A DNA stretch of 64,000 nt from Lineolata rhizophorae (taxonomy: Eukaryota; Ascomycota; Dothideomycetes; Lineolatales; Lineolataceae), in NCBI GenBank assembly GCA_010093515.1, contig MU001685.1, forward strand, positions 723,851 to 787,850. Direction: 5' to 3'. The notes beneath the pieces were generated by a model, which worked only from the letters and a program-made list of their open reading frames with translations, made no database searches and was not told the origin of the DNA. This document shows positions 43,401 through 53,853 of the stretch, piece by piece (the first letter of the stretch is position 1; every line of letters starts with the position of its first letter). The translations under genes were made by a program, and so were the position numbers.

Positions 43401-44735
43401 TTACCGCACTGCTTCGTCAAGCTTTGTTAGCATCGCCTGGACTTCCTTCACAATCTCCTTCCTCCTTGCCCGTACACTCTCGTCTCCGTCCGTTTCGACG
43501 GCATCTGTTTTGAGCAGGACCTTCTGGATGATGGTCTCCTCAAGCTTTTTGTGCTCGAACTTGCGCTTCGCCACGTCCGACGGCGGTGACGAGATAAATT
43601 GTACGCAGTCCGGCACCAACGTGGTGTGAAATGTGTACGCGAGCGAGTCTAGCGTCTCCATGGGCGTCTTCGGGGTCGGCGTCACCGACTGCGTCCTGGC
43701 TGAGGATGCGGCCGACGCTGGGCGGCCCGGGTACGCGTTCGGCACGGGGAGGTGGTCCTGCGTGACGTACTGGGAGCCGTGCGGCGGCGGCGTGGGGGCC
43801 TCAGACCCAGCCGCGCTCTGTTGCCCGGACTTCCTGCTCCTCCTCTTGCCCTTCTTCTTCTTCTTGCGCGACTTGGACGGCTTCGACTCGCCGGCGCGGC
43901 GCTCAGCCCCGGAGTCCTCGCTGCTCTCGTCTTCCTCGTCCGAGCCCACGCTCCATGCCTTTTCCGCCCTCGAGTCGCCGGACATGCCCGAGTTGGCGGC
44001 GTCGCCTTCCCCGGCCACGACCATTATCTCGGCTTCCGACCGCAGCCCTTCCTGGCGCGCCGTGGCGGTGTCGTCCTTGAGGTTGCGGCCCTTGTAGAGC
44101 AGCTTCACGCGGGCGGCGTCGATGTCAAGCCTCCGCGCGATCTGGGTGCGAATCTCGCCGATCCGCAGCTCGTTGCGGTCGATGGAGTATGCGGGGAAAT
44201 GTATCGGATAGCTGACGCGCTTGTGCTTGAGCACGAGCACGTCGGTGTCGCGCGGCGGGCCCGCAACCGCCGGGTCCGCGGCGCCGTCGATCGCGCCGTT
44301 GGCGCCCAGCTTCCTGATGTCCTGGTCCGTGATGTAGGAGTAGCTGTCGTCGACGTCGGACGGCTGGCCACCGCTGCCGCGGCCAAAGGGCGAGAAGCGC
44401 CCGCTCCAGTTGCCCAGCTTGGAGCTCCAGCTCATGGCGGCGAAGACGAGTGCGGCGAGGGAGAGCGTCGCGAGAATGTGCGCGTAAGACACGGGGGTGT
44501 TTAGAAAGTCGACGGCGATGTCGAGGACGGATGGAGTTCTCGCCTGCGGTCGCAGCTGCGGAGGGAGGAGGGCGGGCGGGACGTGGTCCCGGGCGTATCT
44601 GGACGCAGCCGCGCGTACCGACGCCAGATACTTGGACAACGCCTGTTGGTGTGGGGCGCCGTCGCGGTCGCGTACAAAGGCAAGGGCGCCGTCGAGGGCC
44701 CGCGAGATGTGCTGGGCCAGCGCAGAGGTCGCCAC
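43401..44735 (-). CDS. Membrane-anchored ubiquitin-like/BAG-domain protein
   Basis: Probable Hsp70 nucleotide-exchange co-chaperone anchored to a membrane. The single-exon protein has 444 aa. A hydrophobic segment HILATLSLAALVFAAMSW lies at about residues 86-103. A ubiquitin-like domain spans about 165-242, with VLVLKHKRVSYPIHFPAYSI, IGEIRTQIARRLDIDAARVK and LLYKGRNLKDD as the typical beta-grasp core. A linker rich in Asp/Glu/Ser and then a KSRKKKKKGKRRSRKSG basic block follows. A C-terminal BAG domain spans about 360-444 (METLDSLAYTFHTTLVPDCV, RKFEHKKLEETIIQKVLLK, RKEIVKEVQAMLTKLDEAV). The pairing recalls fission yeast Bag101/Bag102 and the membrane-bound BAG protein Snl1. Which membrane it sits in (ER/nuclear envelope or other) is not shown by the sequence. 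Confidence 0.9.
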   Translation of the reverse strand: MATSALAQHISRALDGALAFVRDRDGAPHQQALSKYLASVRAAASRYARDHVPPALLPPQLRPQARTPSVLDIAVDFLNTPVSYAHILATLSLAALVFAAMSWSSKLGNWSGRFSPFGRGSGGQPSDVDDSYSYITDQDIRKLGANGAIDGAADPAVAGPPRDTDVLVLKHKRVSYPIHFPAYSIDRNELRIGEIRTQIARRLDIDAARVKLLYKGRNLKDDTATARQEGLRSEAEIMVVAGEGDAANSGMSGDSRAEKAWSVGSDEEDESSEDSGAERRAGESKPSKSRKKKKKGKRRSRKSGQQSAAGSEAPTPPPHGSQYVTQDHLPVPNAYPGRPASAASSARTQSVTPTPKTPMETLDSLAYTFHTTLVPDCVQFISSPPSDVAKRKFEHKKLEETIIQKVLLKTDAVETDGDESVRARRKEIVKEVQAMLTKLDEAVR

Positions 44736-47700
44736 GGCGGCGGCTTTTATAGCGACGAGAAGGGATGACGGTCCGAGCGGGCGGGCGAATGCCGTGAAAG
44801 CGCACAGGAAAGCTGGACCGGCGGCGAGCAGGCGTCAGCAGGGCTCCTGCGGGTCTTGCGTGTCGTAGGGTCCGATGCACTCGTGCCTCCTCCTGCTGCG
44901 CACTAGCCTGGGAAAGGCGGACTGCGGCCTGCCCGCGTCGACGGGGCCGCCCCGGCCGGCGGGCAGGCTCCTTACGTCAGCATGCGCCGCTAGTTCGACT
45001 CTTCCTCAGTCCAGGATTGTCCACTCCGGTTGGGCAGTTATCTCGGCCAGGCTCGTGATTCGCCGCTTTTTGGCAAAATCCTCAAGTGGTTCGAGGGCAT
45101 CGGCATGCGTTAGGGACATTGTTGCGGTGGACTTGGTCTGTTAGGAACTGCGGCATGGCCCCCTAAGCCTCCAACATCCACTCTAACATGATGGAGCGTC
45201 TGTATCGATGGCTCCGGTGCCGGCCTGGTAGCACTTCCAACTATAGGTCCAGTGGACGGATTCAAGTTTCGAAATGGCATGCCGTAGCTGCGTCGACTAA
45301 TTAACTATGGCATCCAAGACCGAGGCGCAGCTCGATGTCCGCCGCTATTGCAGAAGACCTCCAAGTCAAGAGATAGGGGCATAACGCCGTTATAGCGGAG
45401 GATCAAAATCTCCCTCAGCGGTGAGGCGCCGCTTCTCGAGCTCTGTTTGGCGCATTCGCACGTCTGGACTGAGCTGAACAAAAGTTGCTCCCAGAAGAGA
45501 CTGGAACCACACAACATGAAGATTCCTATGGCCCTAATCGTATTCGAGTTTTTAGCCTAGAGACATTTAGTCTCCATCGGCCGCACCAATATCCGGTGCC
45601 CAGGTCGGGTCGTGGCTCAAAGGAAGCAAGTCGAGCTACAATCCAACCTAGGAAATACAGGTCGCTCTGATTTCCAGTACTTTTCACCTTTAAGCGCTAA
45701 CCTGCCGTTGAACGAAAGTATGGTAGTAACGCATTAATCTGTTAGCGCCTAAAAATTTGGCAACCGATATCTGCACGATCATATTCTCCTTATGAAGTTT
45801 GTAAGTGTCCATAGTCTAATGTCTTGGTATTGATGACTGGACTTTGGTACAGGGTCTGAATCGGTGGCCTTAAAGAATGCGCCCTTTTATAATAGTGGAG
45901 TGAAGTGATGGGTGACCATTAGTATTCTTTGCTATTCACCATCCAACCTGAGTGGACGTAACTGCTATGACCCTATCTCGCTCTTATTTTGCTTGCCTAT
46001 GTGTTCTAGCAGTTTAGCTTGTCTAGGAATGAAGGCCACCTTGGGGACATGAGCTACACTTTGGCTTGCAAGTGTGTCTTTTTTAATAGACCCTTCTTTC
46101 AATTTTGCACGCCACCTCTTCCATGCCGACTTTCTTTCATTGGAAAATTGAAATAGCCTGTTGACGTGCATCCCGCGCAAAAATTTACTGTCATGCGACT
46201 GGTAAGAGGGTGAAGACAACTGTCCAGTAAAGTAAAACTAAGCGCAACAGGTGTGATGATTTGTCGGCGATGAATCCCCACTTGTGACTACTCTGTGACA
46301 CTCTGTGACAACAAAAGGTCTATGAGGAACTGTCACATGGCCATATATCCTTGGTTACTATATCAACATTTTGGAGTACAGGTCACTTATGGAACACGGT
46401 CCTTAGAATCACTCCGAGTTCAGTATTTCTTCCCTAAATCTATATAAGCCTGCTCCTCCTTTCTTTTCATTACTCTTCTTCTCTCCTCATGCTCACTCTT
46501 GTCAAGCAATCCAGAATACGAAGTTCTTGTATATCAAATTTGAGGTCCCTGCTTGTCTCTCAGGCCGTTACAGGAACCAAGTCTAACTCCGAGAGAGATT
46601 CAACTATCGCAGAACTACCGATACTCCTGCACAAATTCTCCCATCGTAAAGGGCCGCGAGAAACTCCGAGGAAATGGAGCCTACGCTTTTCGAAGGGCAG
46701 CCACCCGTAAGAATGAACAGTATGGGTGCTCCACGAGTCCCTTCTCTCAAGGGTCCCGAAAATGTCCGTCACTGGTCCTTCGTTGTAGAACATCTTCTTC
46801 GAAGCGAAGGATCATACGAAGCCATCAAGTTCGAGCCTTACATGAACGGCGAGGGAAATGTAGTGCAGCGTGGACAGAAGGGAGGCGTTCTAAGTGACGA
46901 TGGATGGATTTTCCACAAAAGGAACTCGCGTGCGATGTTCATTATCGCAGCCACTGTTCATTCTGATGTTGTCCCTATCCTTGAAGGCCTGCGCTCCGCC
47001 AAGAAAATGTGGGATGCCATCCAGGACAAGTACGGACAGCATGGGCAAGATCAAGTCAACATCTCTAGAAGCCTTTTCTCACCCTCGGGTTGGCAAACCA
47101 GGTCATTTTACCACGGAAACTTTGCGGGCATAGGCAGACTGGCCAACGGATCGGAATCAACGTCCTAGATTCTACTCTCCCGACACCTTACATTAAGATT
47201 GGCAAAAAGTCCGTAGATCTTGCGGCTCTGGAAAAAACCAGCTCCTCTCTTAACCTCACCGATTTACAACTGCCTTTGTCCGCATAGAACAAGCAGACCA
47301 CACGGTTAACGTGTCATACTAACAGTCTGCTGAATTAAAACAACTTCAACTATGTGGAGGCCGGAGGAGTTGAGCGATGAGAGGTGTCAGATATTCGGAC
47401 ACAGGATTGTACTGCACAGAAGCTTTTCCATAGACTCCCACCCTTTCAATGCAAATCTTATTCTCTCTGAAACGCTTCTTGACGTATACTTTCCGCAGAC
47501 AACGGTCTTGCAATTGGCTCAACTTGGATTGTTCAAGGCCCTCCTCCAAGATGGCGACCATTGTTTGTCCTGCACTTGCAAAACTTAAACTTAGAGAGTC
47601 TAGCATTTTGAAAAAGCTATAGACAAAAGCTGAACCGGCTTGGAAGTGACTTTGAAGCAATTTAATTGATGGAACATTGTGAAGAACCGGCACTGCAAAC

Positions 47701-48173
47701 GTGACTTGGACGAGAGTCACCAAGCTAGAGGCACACAAAAGCTTATAATAATGATTTGTATACATCCTTATTGACAACATTTTTGTGACAAACAAACTGA
47801 CCGACCGTCATTTCTTGTGGAGAGAATGCCAACATACAAGCAGAATTACGCCTGGCCAACCTCCTTTCCATCCTACGCCTCCGCCATTGAAATTACAAAA
47901 AAAGCCTCTCCAGCATCCATCACCAACTAACATACAAGAAGGCAATAATAATAATTCTGCCGACATCGGATAACAATGAACATGGGTTCCGGGCAGACGC
48001 CACCAACCGAGCAACTCTCAAGAGCACTGGCTCTTCGTTGTCTCATATTATCCACAGAGCAGCCCCTTAAGATAACATATACAATCTCCCAACCTTCGCA
48101 TTACGCTCTGCCCGAAACCTCCGGGGTATGGACGTCAACTCTCGAGCCCAAGGAGCACCCAGGAGCCGCAGTC
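44736..48173. other. AT-richer intergenic island containing a copia fossil
   Basis: About 3.4 kb, visibly richer in A and T from about 45700 to 48100 than the surrounding DNA, as often seen where old repeats have decayed by C-to-T change. It contains the gag-like fragment listed separately. A minus-strand open frame at 47346-47795 has no recognisable domain. Confidence 0.5.
46300..47290 (+). mobile_element. Fossil Ty1/copia-type LTR element fragment (gag-like)
   Basis: An open stretch at about 46674-47168 resembles the N-terminal half of copia-type gag polyproteins (UBN2-like): a tryptophan-containing start of the domain (VRHWSFVVEHLL), SRAMFIIAATVHSDVVPILE, and SAKKMWDAIQDKYG. A TATA-like TCTATATAAG near 46440 followed by a pyrimidine-rich leader could be the remains of LTR promoter sequence. 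The element is broken: only this part is recognisable, with no protease, integrase or reverse transcriptase found nearby and no matching terminal repeats identified. Limits are approximate; age cannot be judged from one copy. Confidence 0.55.
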
Positions 48174-50018
48174 CTAGGTGGCGCGCTTCTTGGGGGTAGC
48201 TAGCATGTTCAAGCGGGTCCGGCTCAGGAGCCCCGGCCGCTTGCCCTTATGCGGGGTCTTGCTGGCAGCCTTGTGCGGCGTCTCCACGGGCCCGGCCATC
48301 TTGGCCTTCTTCGACGGGCGCTCCGCCCGCGTCGGGCCGGTGTCATTATTCTCCTTGTCGTCCTCCTCGCCGATGTCCTGCATGCCCTCGACCTTGCGCT
48401 TCTTGGGCGACGCTTCCGCGAGGCTGCTGCGCACCTTGCGGATCGTGTTGGCGATGCCCGGGCTGAAGGACATGGGCTTGTCGGAGCGGAAGGTGAAGTC
48501 GCCGGGAGTCTTGTCGAGCGTGAAGCGGCGATGGCCGGACGAGGCCTTGGCGGAGGGGGTATCCTCATCAGTGGGCAATTCCGGATACTTGACGGCACCA
48601 GGGTGCTCCACCGAGAAGGCCTCCCGCTCGCGGTATTTGATCGGGGACGGAGTGGCCGGGCGGTTCTCCTGCGCCTGGATGAGATCTTCGGTGCTCGGGG
48701 TGAAGCCTACGTGCTTGCAAACAGGGGCGGTGGCCGGCGCGATCGGGGTCGGCGCATTAAAGCTGAAGGTGGGCCTCGGGAGGTGGGTGCCGGCGGCCAG
48801 CTTCGTCGGGTCGTCGGAGTACAGACGCTGGGGAGTGCGGAGGATCGATTTCACGGAGAGTTTCGGGGTAGCGGGCTGCGCCGGGGTTTCTGTCAGGGCG
48901 GGCGTCGACCGATTGGGGGAGAGGCGACGCAGATTCTTCAGGGAAGGGGAGCGGACAAAGGCCGGAATCTTGGACGTTTTAAGAGTCTTCGTGCTATGCG
49001 AACGGGCAAGAGAAGACTTGGTTGGCGTCATTAACTTTGAGGCGGCAATGCGAGGGATTCCAGAGTTGTTGCGATCTTCATGACCTGCGCGAGGGGTGGT
49101 GGGGACCTTGTCCGACTCGGACGACGCCTGACGCGTGGTAGCCGCATCGTCCTCCGCTTTGTGTTTGACACGCTTGTTGGGAGTGGTACTCGGAGCAGTC
49201 GACGAAGGCGGCTCCTGCCGTGTATTTTTCTTCGCAACATGGTCAGGCTTGTCAAGCTCAGCTTTGGACTGGGTACGCTTGAGAGAACTCGTGCGGGGAG
49301 GCACCACGAGGGAGGCTTTGGCCTGGGCAGCCTTGGCGCGGAACGACGACGGGTGGTTGGCGATCGACTTCATCTTCTCGAACTCGGCCTTGTGGATGTC
49401 GCTGAAGCGCCCCTTGGGCGTGGCGATCTTACGAGCTGCCATTAATGGAGCTGGGCGATTGGCCTCTTCCTCGGCTAGATGAGCGTGAATCTTTTCGGCC
49501 TGCTGCCTAGTCTCTGCCATCATCTTCTGCGCCTCGGAGCTCAGCTCCAATGAGGGGCGCTTGAAGGTAAAAGAGAAGCCAGGCGAAGGAGGTCCGTCAT
49601 CAATTTTCCTGGTTACACCAACCTTGGTCGGCGTAGGCTGTCCGACCGCCGTCTTGTCGGGGCCTTTGATCGGTTCAGTTCGAGCGCCCTTCTCCATGAA
49701 CCCAAGCCAGCGTGCCTCTTCATACGGTTTGGTCGTGCTCTTTTGGTGATGGGCGGGATGCATCTCGAAGCCGGACGGCTTGATGGGCGACTTGTTCTTT
49801 GGCGTCGTGGTTGTCATGGCTCTGGATTCATGCGATGCCTTCTTGCCGGACGTCGGTGTTCCCGGGGCGTCGGGAAAGGCGCCAGGAACCGCGGGCGCGA
49901 TGCTCTTGCGCCCACTATTGGCTTGTTTTTTCGAAGGGGAGTGCGTCGGGACAACTGGAAACTTGGAGGCGTCCAGTTCGGTCGGATCGTCCTGCGCGTT
50001 TACGCGCTGCGCAGCCAT
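48174..50018 (-). CDS. Basic, Thr/Pro-rich disordered protein with KEN box, function unknown
   Basis: A single-exon 614-aa protein, strongly basic and rich in Lys, Thr, Pro and Ser, with many TP and SP sites (TPTSGKK, TPTKVG, TPSPIKY, ETPHKAASKTPHKGK). A moderately conserved-looking helical stretch EAQKMMAETRQQAEKIHAHL is followed by RFSDIHKAEFEKMKSIANHP. Later motifs are KSILRTPQRLY, KHVGFTPSTEDL and TLDKTPGDFTFRSDKPMSF, which look like short conserved linear motifs. A KEN sequence (DDKENND) sits near the C-terminus, and RxxL words (RSSL, RTRL) occur, so APC/C-mediated turnover is possible. Composition is that of a chromatin- or microtubule-associated cell-cycle protein; I cannot name the family. 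No membrane span or signal peptide. Confidence 0.82.
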   Translation of the reverse strand: MAAQRVNAQDDPTELDASKFPVVPTHSPSKKQANSGRKSIAPAVPGAFPDAPGTPTSGKKASHESRAMTTTTPKNKSPIKPSGFEMHPAHHQKSTTKPYEEARWLGFMEKGARTEPIKGPDKTAVGQPTPTKVGVTRKIDDGPPSPGFSFTFKRPSLELSSEAQKMMAETRQQAEKIHAHLAEEEANRPAPLMAARKIATPKGRFSDIHKAEFEKMKSIANHPSSFRAKAAQAKASLVVPPRTSSLKRTQSKAELDKPDHVAKKNTRQEPPSSTAPSTTPNKRVKHKAEDDAATTRQASSESDKVPTTPRAGHEDRNNSGIPRIAASKLMTPTKSSLARSHSTKTLKTSKIPAFVRSPSLKNLRRLSPNRSTPALTETPAQPATPKLSVKSILRTPQRLYSDDPTKLAAGTHLPRPTFSFNAPTPIAPATAPVCKHVGFTPSTEDLIQAQENRPATPSPIKYREREAFSVEHPGAVKYPELPTDEDTPSAKASSGHRRFTLDKTPGDFTFRSDKPMSFSPGIANTIRKVRSSLAEASPKKRKVEGMQDIGEEDDKENNDTGPTRAERPSKKAKMAGPVETPHKAASKTPHKGKRPGLLSRTRLNMLATPKKRAT

Positions 50019-50645
50019 TAGTTTACCGTGATCTCTAAGTATGACCGCTAACCAGGCCGGCGTATTTTGTAGAGTAGATGAATGATGCTATGACGGTTAA
50101 GAGTCTCGCACCTCGGGATCCTTGCGCAGCCGGGAGGAGCGCGTCGTGACCATTGCTGGGCGAAGCTGCTATCGTAAGGAATTGTCGAGTTTGTTTATGA
50201 AACAACCGCAATATGAAGGCGACGTTTGGGGCCAAGCGATGAAGCTTGATGCAAACGAAGGAGGTGTACGAGGCAAGACGCGCTGGGGAGGGGACACTTG
50301 AGGTATGTATTGATGGGAACTGGATGGTGTGATCGACGCGAGGAACGGTCGGTGAGGTGGTGTTGGCTTGGTTGTGGAGAGACTAAGAGGGGAGATAACG
50401 TAACAAGGCTTTTTAGGCGAGCGGTTGCCAGGCCAACGCCGACCCCGGCGCCAAGCCTCCACAGCCCTACGGCAAACTTGCAAGGTCGTCCTTGCTAACG
50501 TCCTAGAAGCAGATGTGACGATTCGTAGTCGTCTGGCGTTGTACGATTGAAACCTTGAGGTTTTTATTATCACTATGTCGAATCCCAATTATTAGGACTA
50601 TGTAAAATAGTACAGGTATTACCGTAACCCATTCCGGCACCTTTC
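50019..50645. other. Intergenic region between two minus-strand genes
   Basis: About 630 bases that should hold the promoter of the KEN-box gene and the 3' end of pff1. No gene recognised. Confidence 0.55.
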
Positions 50646-53600
50646 TCACACCATAAACGCCTTCCGCCCTTCAACCAACCCGTCACTGGCCTTAGACACG
50701 GTCGCCCAAGCGGGAGAAAACTTGCGTACCTCTTCTAGAGCAGGTATCTGGCCTTCAAACTCCTCATTCCACAAGCACACGACATGCCCATCCAGCCCAG
50801 GACCACTTTCCCACCCCACCTTGACCTCCCATGGACGCTTCCAATCCCGCCGCCACAGGCGCAGCTCCGTCGTGCCATGCTCGCCAACGGGCTCGAATCG
50901 CGGATCTGATGCGCCACCAGTCACATTGATGGAGGACACGGGTTCCTGGAACAGAATGCGGCAGGAACGCGTGTTGCGCGCGTCGATATTGAACGTGGCC
51001 GAACGCTTTGCGTCCGCATCCCGGGTGACGTTGAACGTCACCCATTTTCCGTAGTCCTTCTCCGGAGGGATCGAAGGCGGAAAAGACTTGGAACCCACTG
51101 ATGGGGCCGGCGCAGCCCAGAAGCACTGAGCGAGACCGCTGCGGCTGGCGAAGCTCGGCGTCTCGCAAGAGATGCTTTGGTTCTGCGCGGACGGATAGTC
51201 CGCGAGGATGTCGTGGACGAACGGCATGAGTCCAATTAGCGATGCATTGTTGAGGCCGCTCTCGAGGTCAACTTGCTGAAGAAAGTAGACTTTAAGCTGG
51301 CTATTAATTGAAAAAGGAAACGCCACGCAGTTGTAAATCACCGTTCCGATGAGAACGAGTATGAGGAAGTGGGGCACACGAAACTTGATCATGTGAATAA
51401 AAGGCAGCAATGGGAAGAGCAGGAGAATCGCAAAGAACATCATTAACCCGTAGACAAGGAGAGCGGGGCTGCCGTCTGCAGGAGTTTGGTGTACCGCAGA
51501 AGTTAAAATGAGGCCGAGCTGCCCAACAAGCACGATTGTCACGGGTGCAAGCAAAATGATCTGCAGAATCCACGTCCACTGTGGCATCTTCCAGCTCCAT
51601 TTTTGCTCGTGGCCATATGCAGGAGCCAATTCATGCTCTGGGATAATGTGTTGTATGGCCGCAGGCTCTGGGGGTGACTGTGACCGGACGGAGCCATAGC
51701 GAGCAAATGTCGGGCTGGAGTCTCCAAGGAGCGGCGCATTTTCTTCAGACCCTCTCTCGTTCGACGTTTGCTGGACTCGTCCACGCTCATCATCGTCGCC
51801 AGGTGGGAGGTCGAGCGTTTGAAATATCACCGAGTCCTTATACAAGGTGACGGTGTCGAGGGCGAAGAGTTCAAGGCACGATATCCAGAAAGCCAAGGCT
51901 ATAGTTAAGAAGAGGGCTACGATGAAGTAGGAGCTTCCTAGGTGGAAGTTATTCTGCGTGACTGTCGCCAATACAAGCAATATCCAAACCATAACGAACA
52001 TCCATAAGAGGGAATGGAAGCGTTGTAGGGCGCTTGGGGATTTCAGGTACGTGCCGGCTAGGATAACCCAAGCCATGCAGAAGAATCCAGAAAGAAGGGT
52101 GCTGAATGCCTAGTTAGCTCAAGCCTTTATTTTGTATAACACCTTCGAGGCAAAAATTGGGTTGTCAACTTGATCTACTCCTGAAGTAACAATATTCACT
52201 CCGCAGTAGAACGAGATCACATGTGTCGAAAAACTCAAAAAAAAGATCTCTTCGACTTACCTCCACACAGCCCATTGGCTGCTGTATACGATATACGGGT
52301 TGATCTTCCCAATCAATATACCGAGTGCGATGGTTACAGCGCACGCTAGGATTAGCGCAATAGGGAAACGGACAAAGCCGTCCCACCCACTTATGTATTC
52401 AGTCTTTTTTTCCTGGCCTCGTTCGGTCACCATGAAAGTTTTGAAGACGTATAGCTTATCCGCACGCTTGAGTCCTGCGAACGTGGCTAATATGATGAGA
52501 GGAGCCACTACCAAGAGCGTAACTGAAACGGCAAAGAGTGATCGAAGCTGGAAGACAAGGAACACCCGGCCAAAGAGGTCGAACCAAACGCCAGTGCTAC
52601 CGCTACCGGCATTCACTTTACCGTCGTTGCGAGGCTCACCCGTGAAACTTCCATCGGTGCTCGAGGACAGACCTTCCATTGTAGCGAGCGCCGCAGAAAG
52701 CATGTGCCACACGGAATCACGCGAAGTGTACCGCGTGCTATCGTGCATGGTGTGGTAGCGAGACCGGGGCTCCATGAAAGCGATATCGAGGCCGCGAAGC
52801 CCTAACTCGCCATTGAACACGACGTAGTCCGTCTGACTGCGGATGAAGCCAGCCGCGAAGCCGTCGCTGCTGACAACAGTGCCAAAAGGATAAGGTGATG
52901 CCGCGTAGTACCGCGAGACTTCAGTATCAGTCGTCCGGAATAGTGTGGCTCGCCCACCAGCACCGGCGCCTTCGAGGTTGACGAAAGCGTGCGGGAATCG
53001 AGAGATTGGATGGCGCATAAACGCATGTGCTCCGTTGAGGTAATCTTCTTCTCCATTGTTTAGGAGGGCAACGATGCCTCTTTTGGGCTGTTTCCCCTCC
53101 ATGGAGAAGTGTGAAACAAGTTGCAAGATGGAAACGACTCCGACACCATCGTCGGTAGCTCCAAATCCAGTGGAGACGCTGTCGTAGTGGGCATTGATAA
53201 GCACGCCAAACTGGTCTTGTCTGTCCGTGCCGATTTGCCAGTTTTGGTCGATAGGAGGATCGTCGGAGCCGGGCACGTAGACGATGATGTTGGTCCCTTC
53301 AAAGTAGACCGACTGCTTAGCGCTGGAGGAAGAAAAGGTAACATTGGACGTGAGGTCCGAGATGACGTTGAAGGCAGGCTTGCTACTGGGGGAGCGTTGG
53401 GCAATGAATCCCGACCTTCCGTAGTTCACGGACAGGCCATTCCGGGCTGCGATTTCTTCCAGACGCTTCAGAAGCCAACTTCGAATTTCAACGTTGGCTT
53501 TAGAATTGTATGGATGGTGATCCTTCGAAAGAATTTGGAGATCGTGCCACGCCTCGTCTAAACGCGTGCAGTTAGCCTCGAGTTGCAGAAGAATCAGAAA

Positions 53601-53853
53601 CGAGCCTTCTCACCCAATGATATGCCATCCGGCAATTCAGAGCTCGATGGAGCTTGGGGGCCAACCACGTGGAGTGTGATCAGCGCGGCAAGCAAAGCAA
53701 CATAGACGATCACACTAAAAACGGTGACTGGAATCGGCGAGAAACCGAAAGGTTTTCTAATTTTTGTTCCATATTAGCTTACAATTACCTGGAGGCGGAG
53801 AAATGAAAGACATGTTAAGCCGGCGGACATTGGTGGCTTTGAAACGGCAACAT
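50646..53853 (-). CDS. pff1: Vacuolar membrane protease Pff1 (M28 family)
   Basis: Multispanning vacuolar zinc metallopeptidase of the M28 family. Well-supported exons are 53756-53614, 53557-52261 and 52101-50646, joined by introns with donors GTGAGA and GTAAGT; together they give about 965 aa, the family length. The first hydrophobic segment is VTVFSVIVYVALLAALITLH after KPFGFSP. The peptidase core shows NAHYDSVSTGFGATDDGVGV, LNNGEEDYLNGAHAF, NLEGAGAGGRATLFRTTDTE and RYHT, matching M28 zinc-ligand blocks. About eight further membrane spans follow, then a luminal C-terminal domain. The start is unresolved: exon 53756 begins mid-codon, so a tiny upstream exon is needed. The only in-frame option I find is ATG at 53853 with a weak donor (GTTTCA). 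An alternative 61-nt intron from an ATG at 53813 would delete the conserved KPFGFSP. It is divergent from the methyltransferase-like gene. Confidence 0.9.

Noticed and set aside
45075-45125. GGTTCGA-like word suggesting a tRNA T-arm
   Set aside because: No matching acceptor stem, anticodon arm or A-box could be built around it.
47346-47795. Minus-strand open frame of 149 codons in the AT-rich island
   Set aside because: No recognisable domain; low GC explains neither start nor conservation, so not called as a gene.
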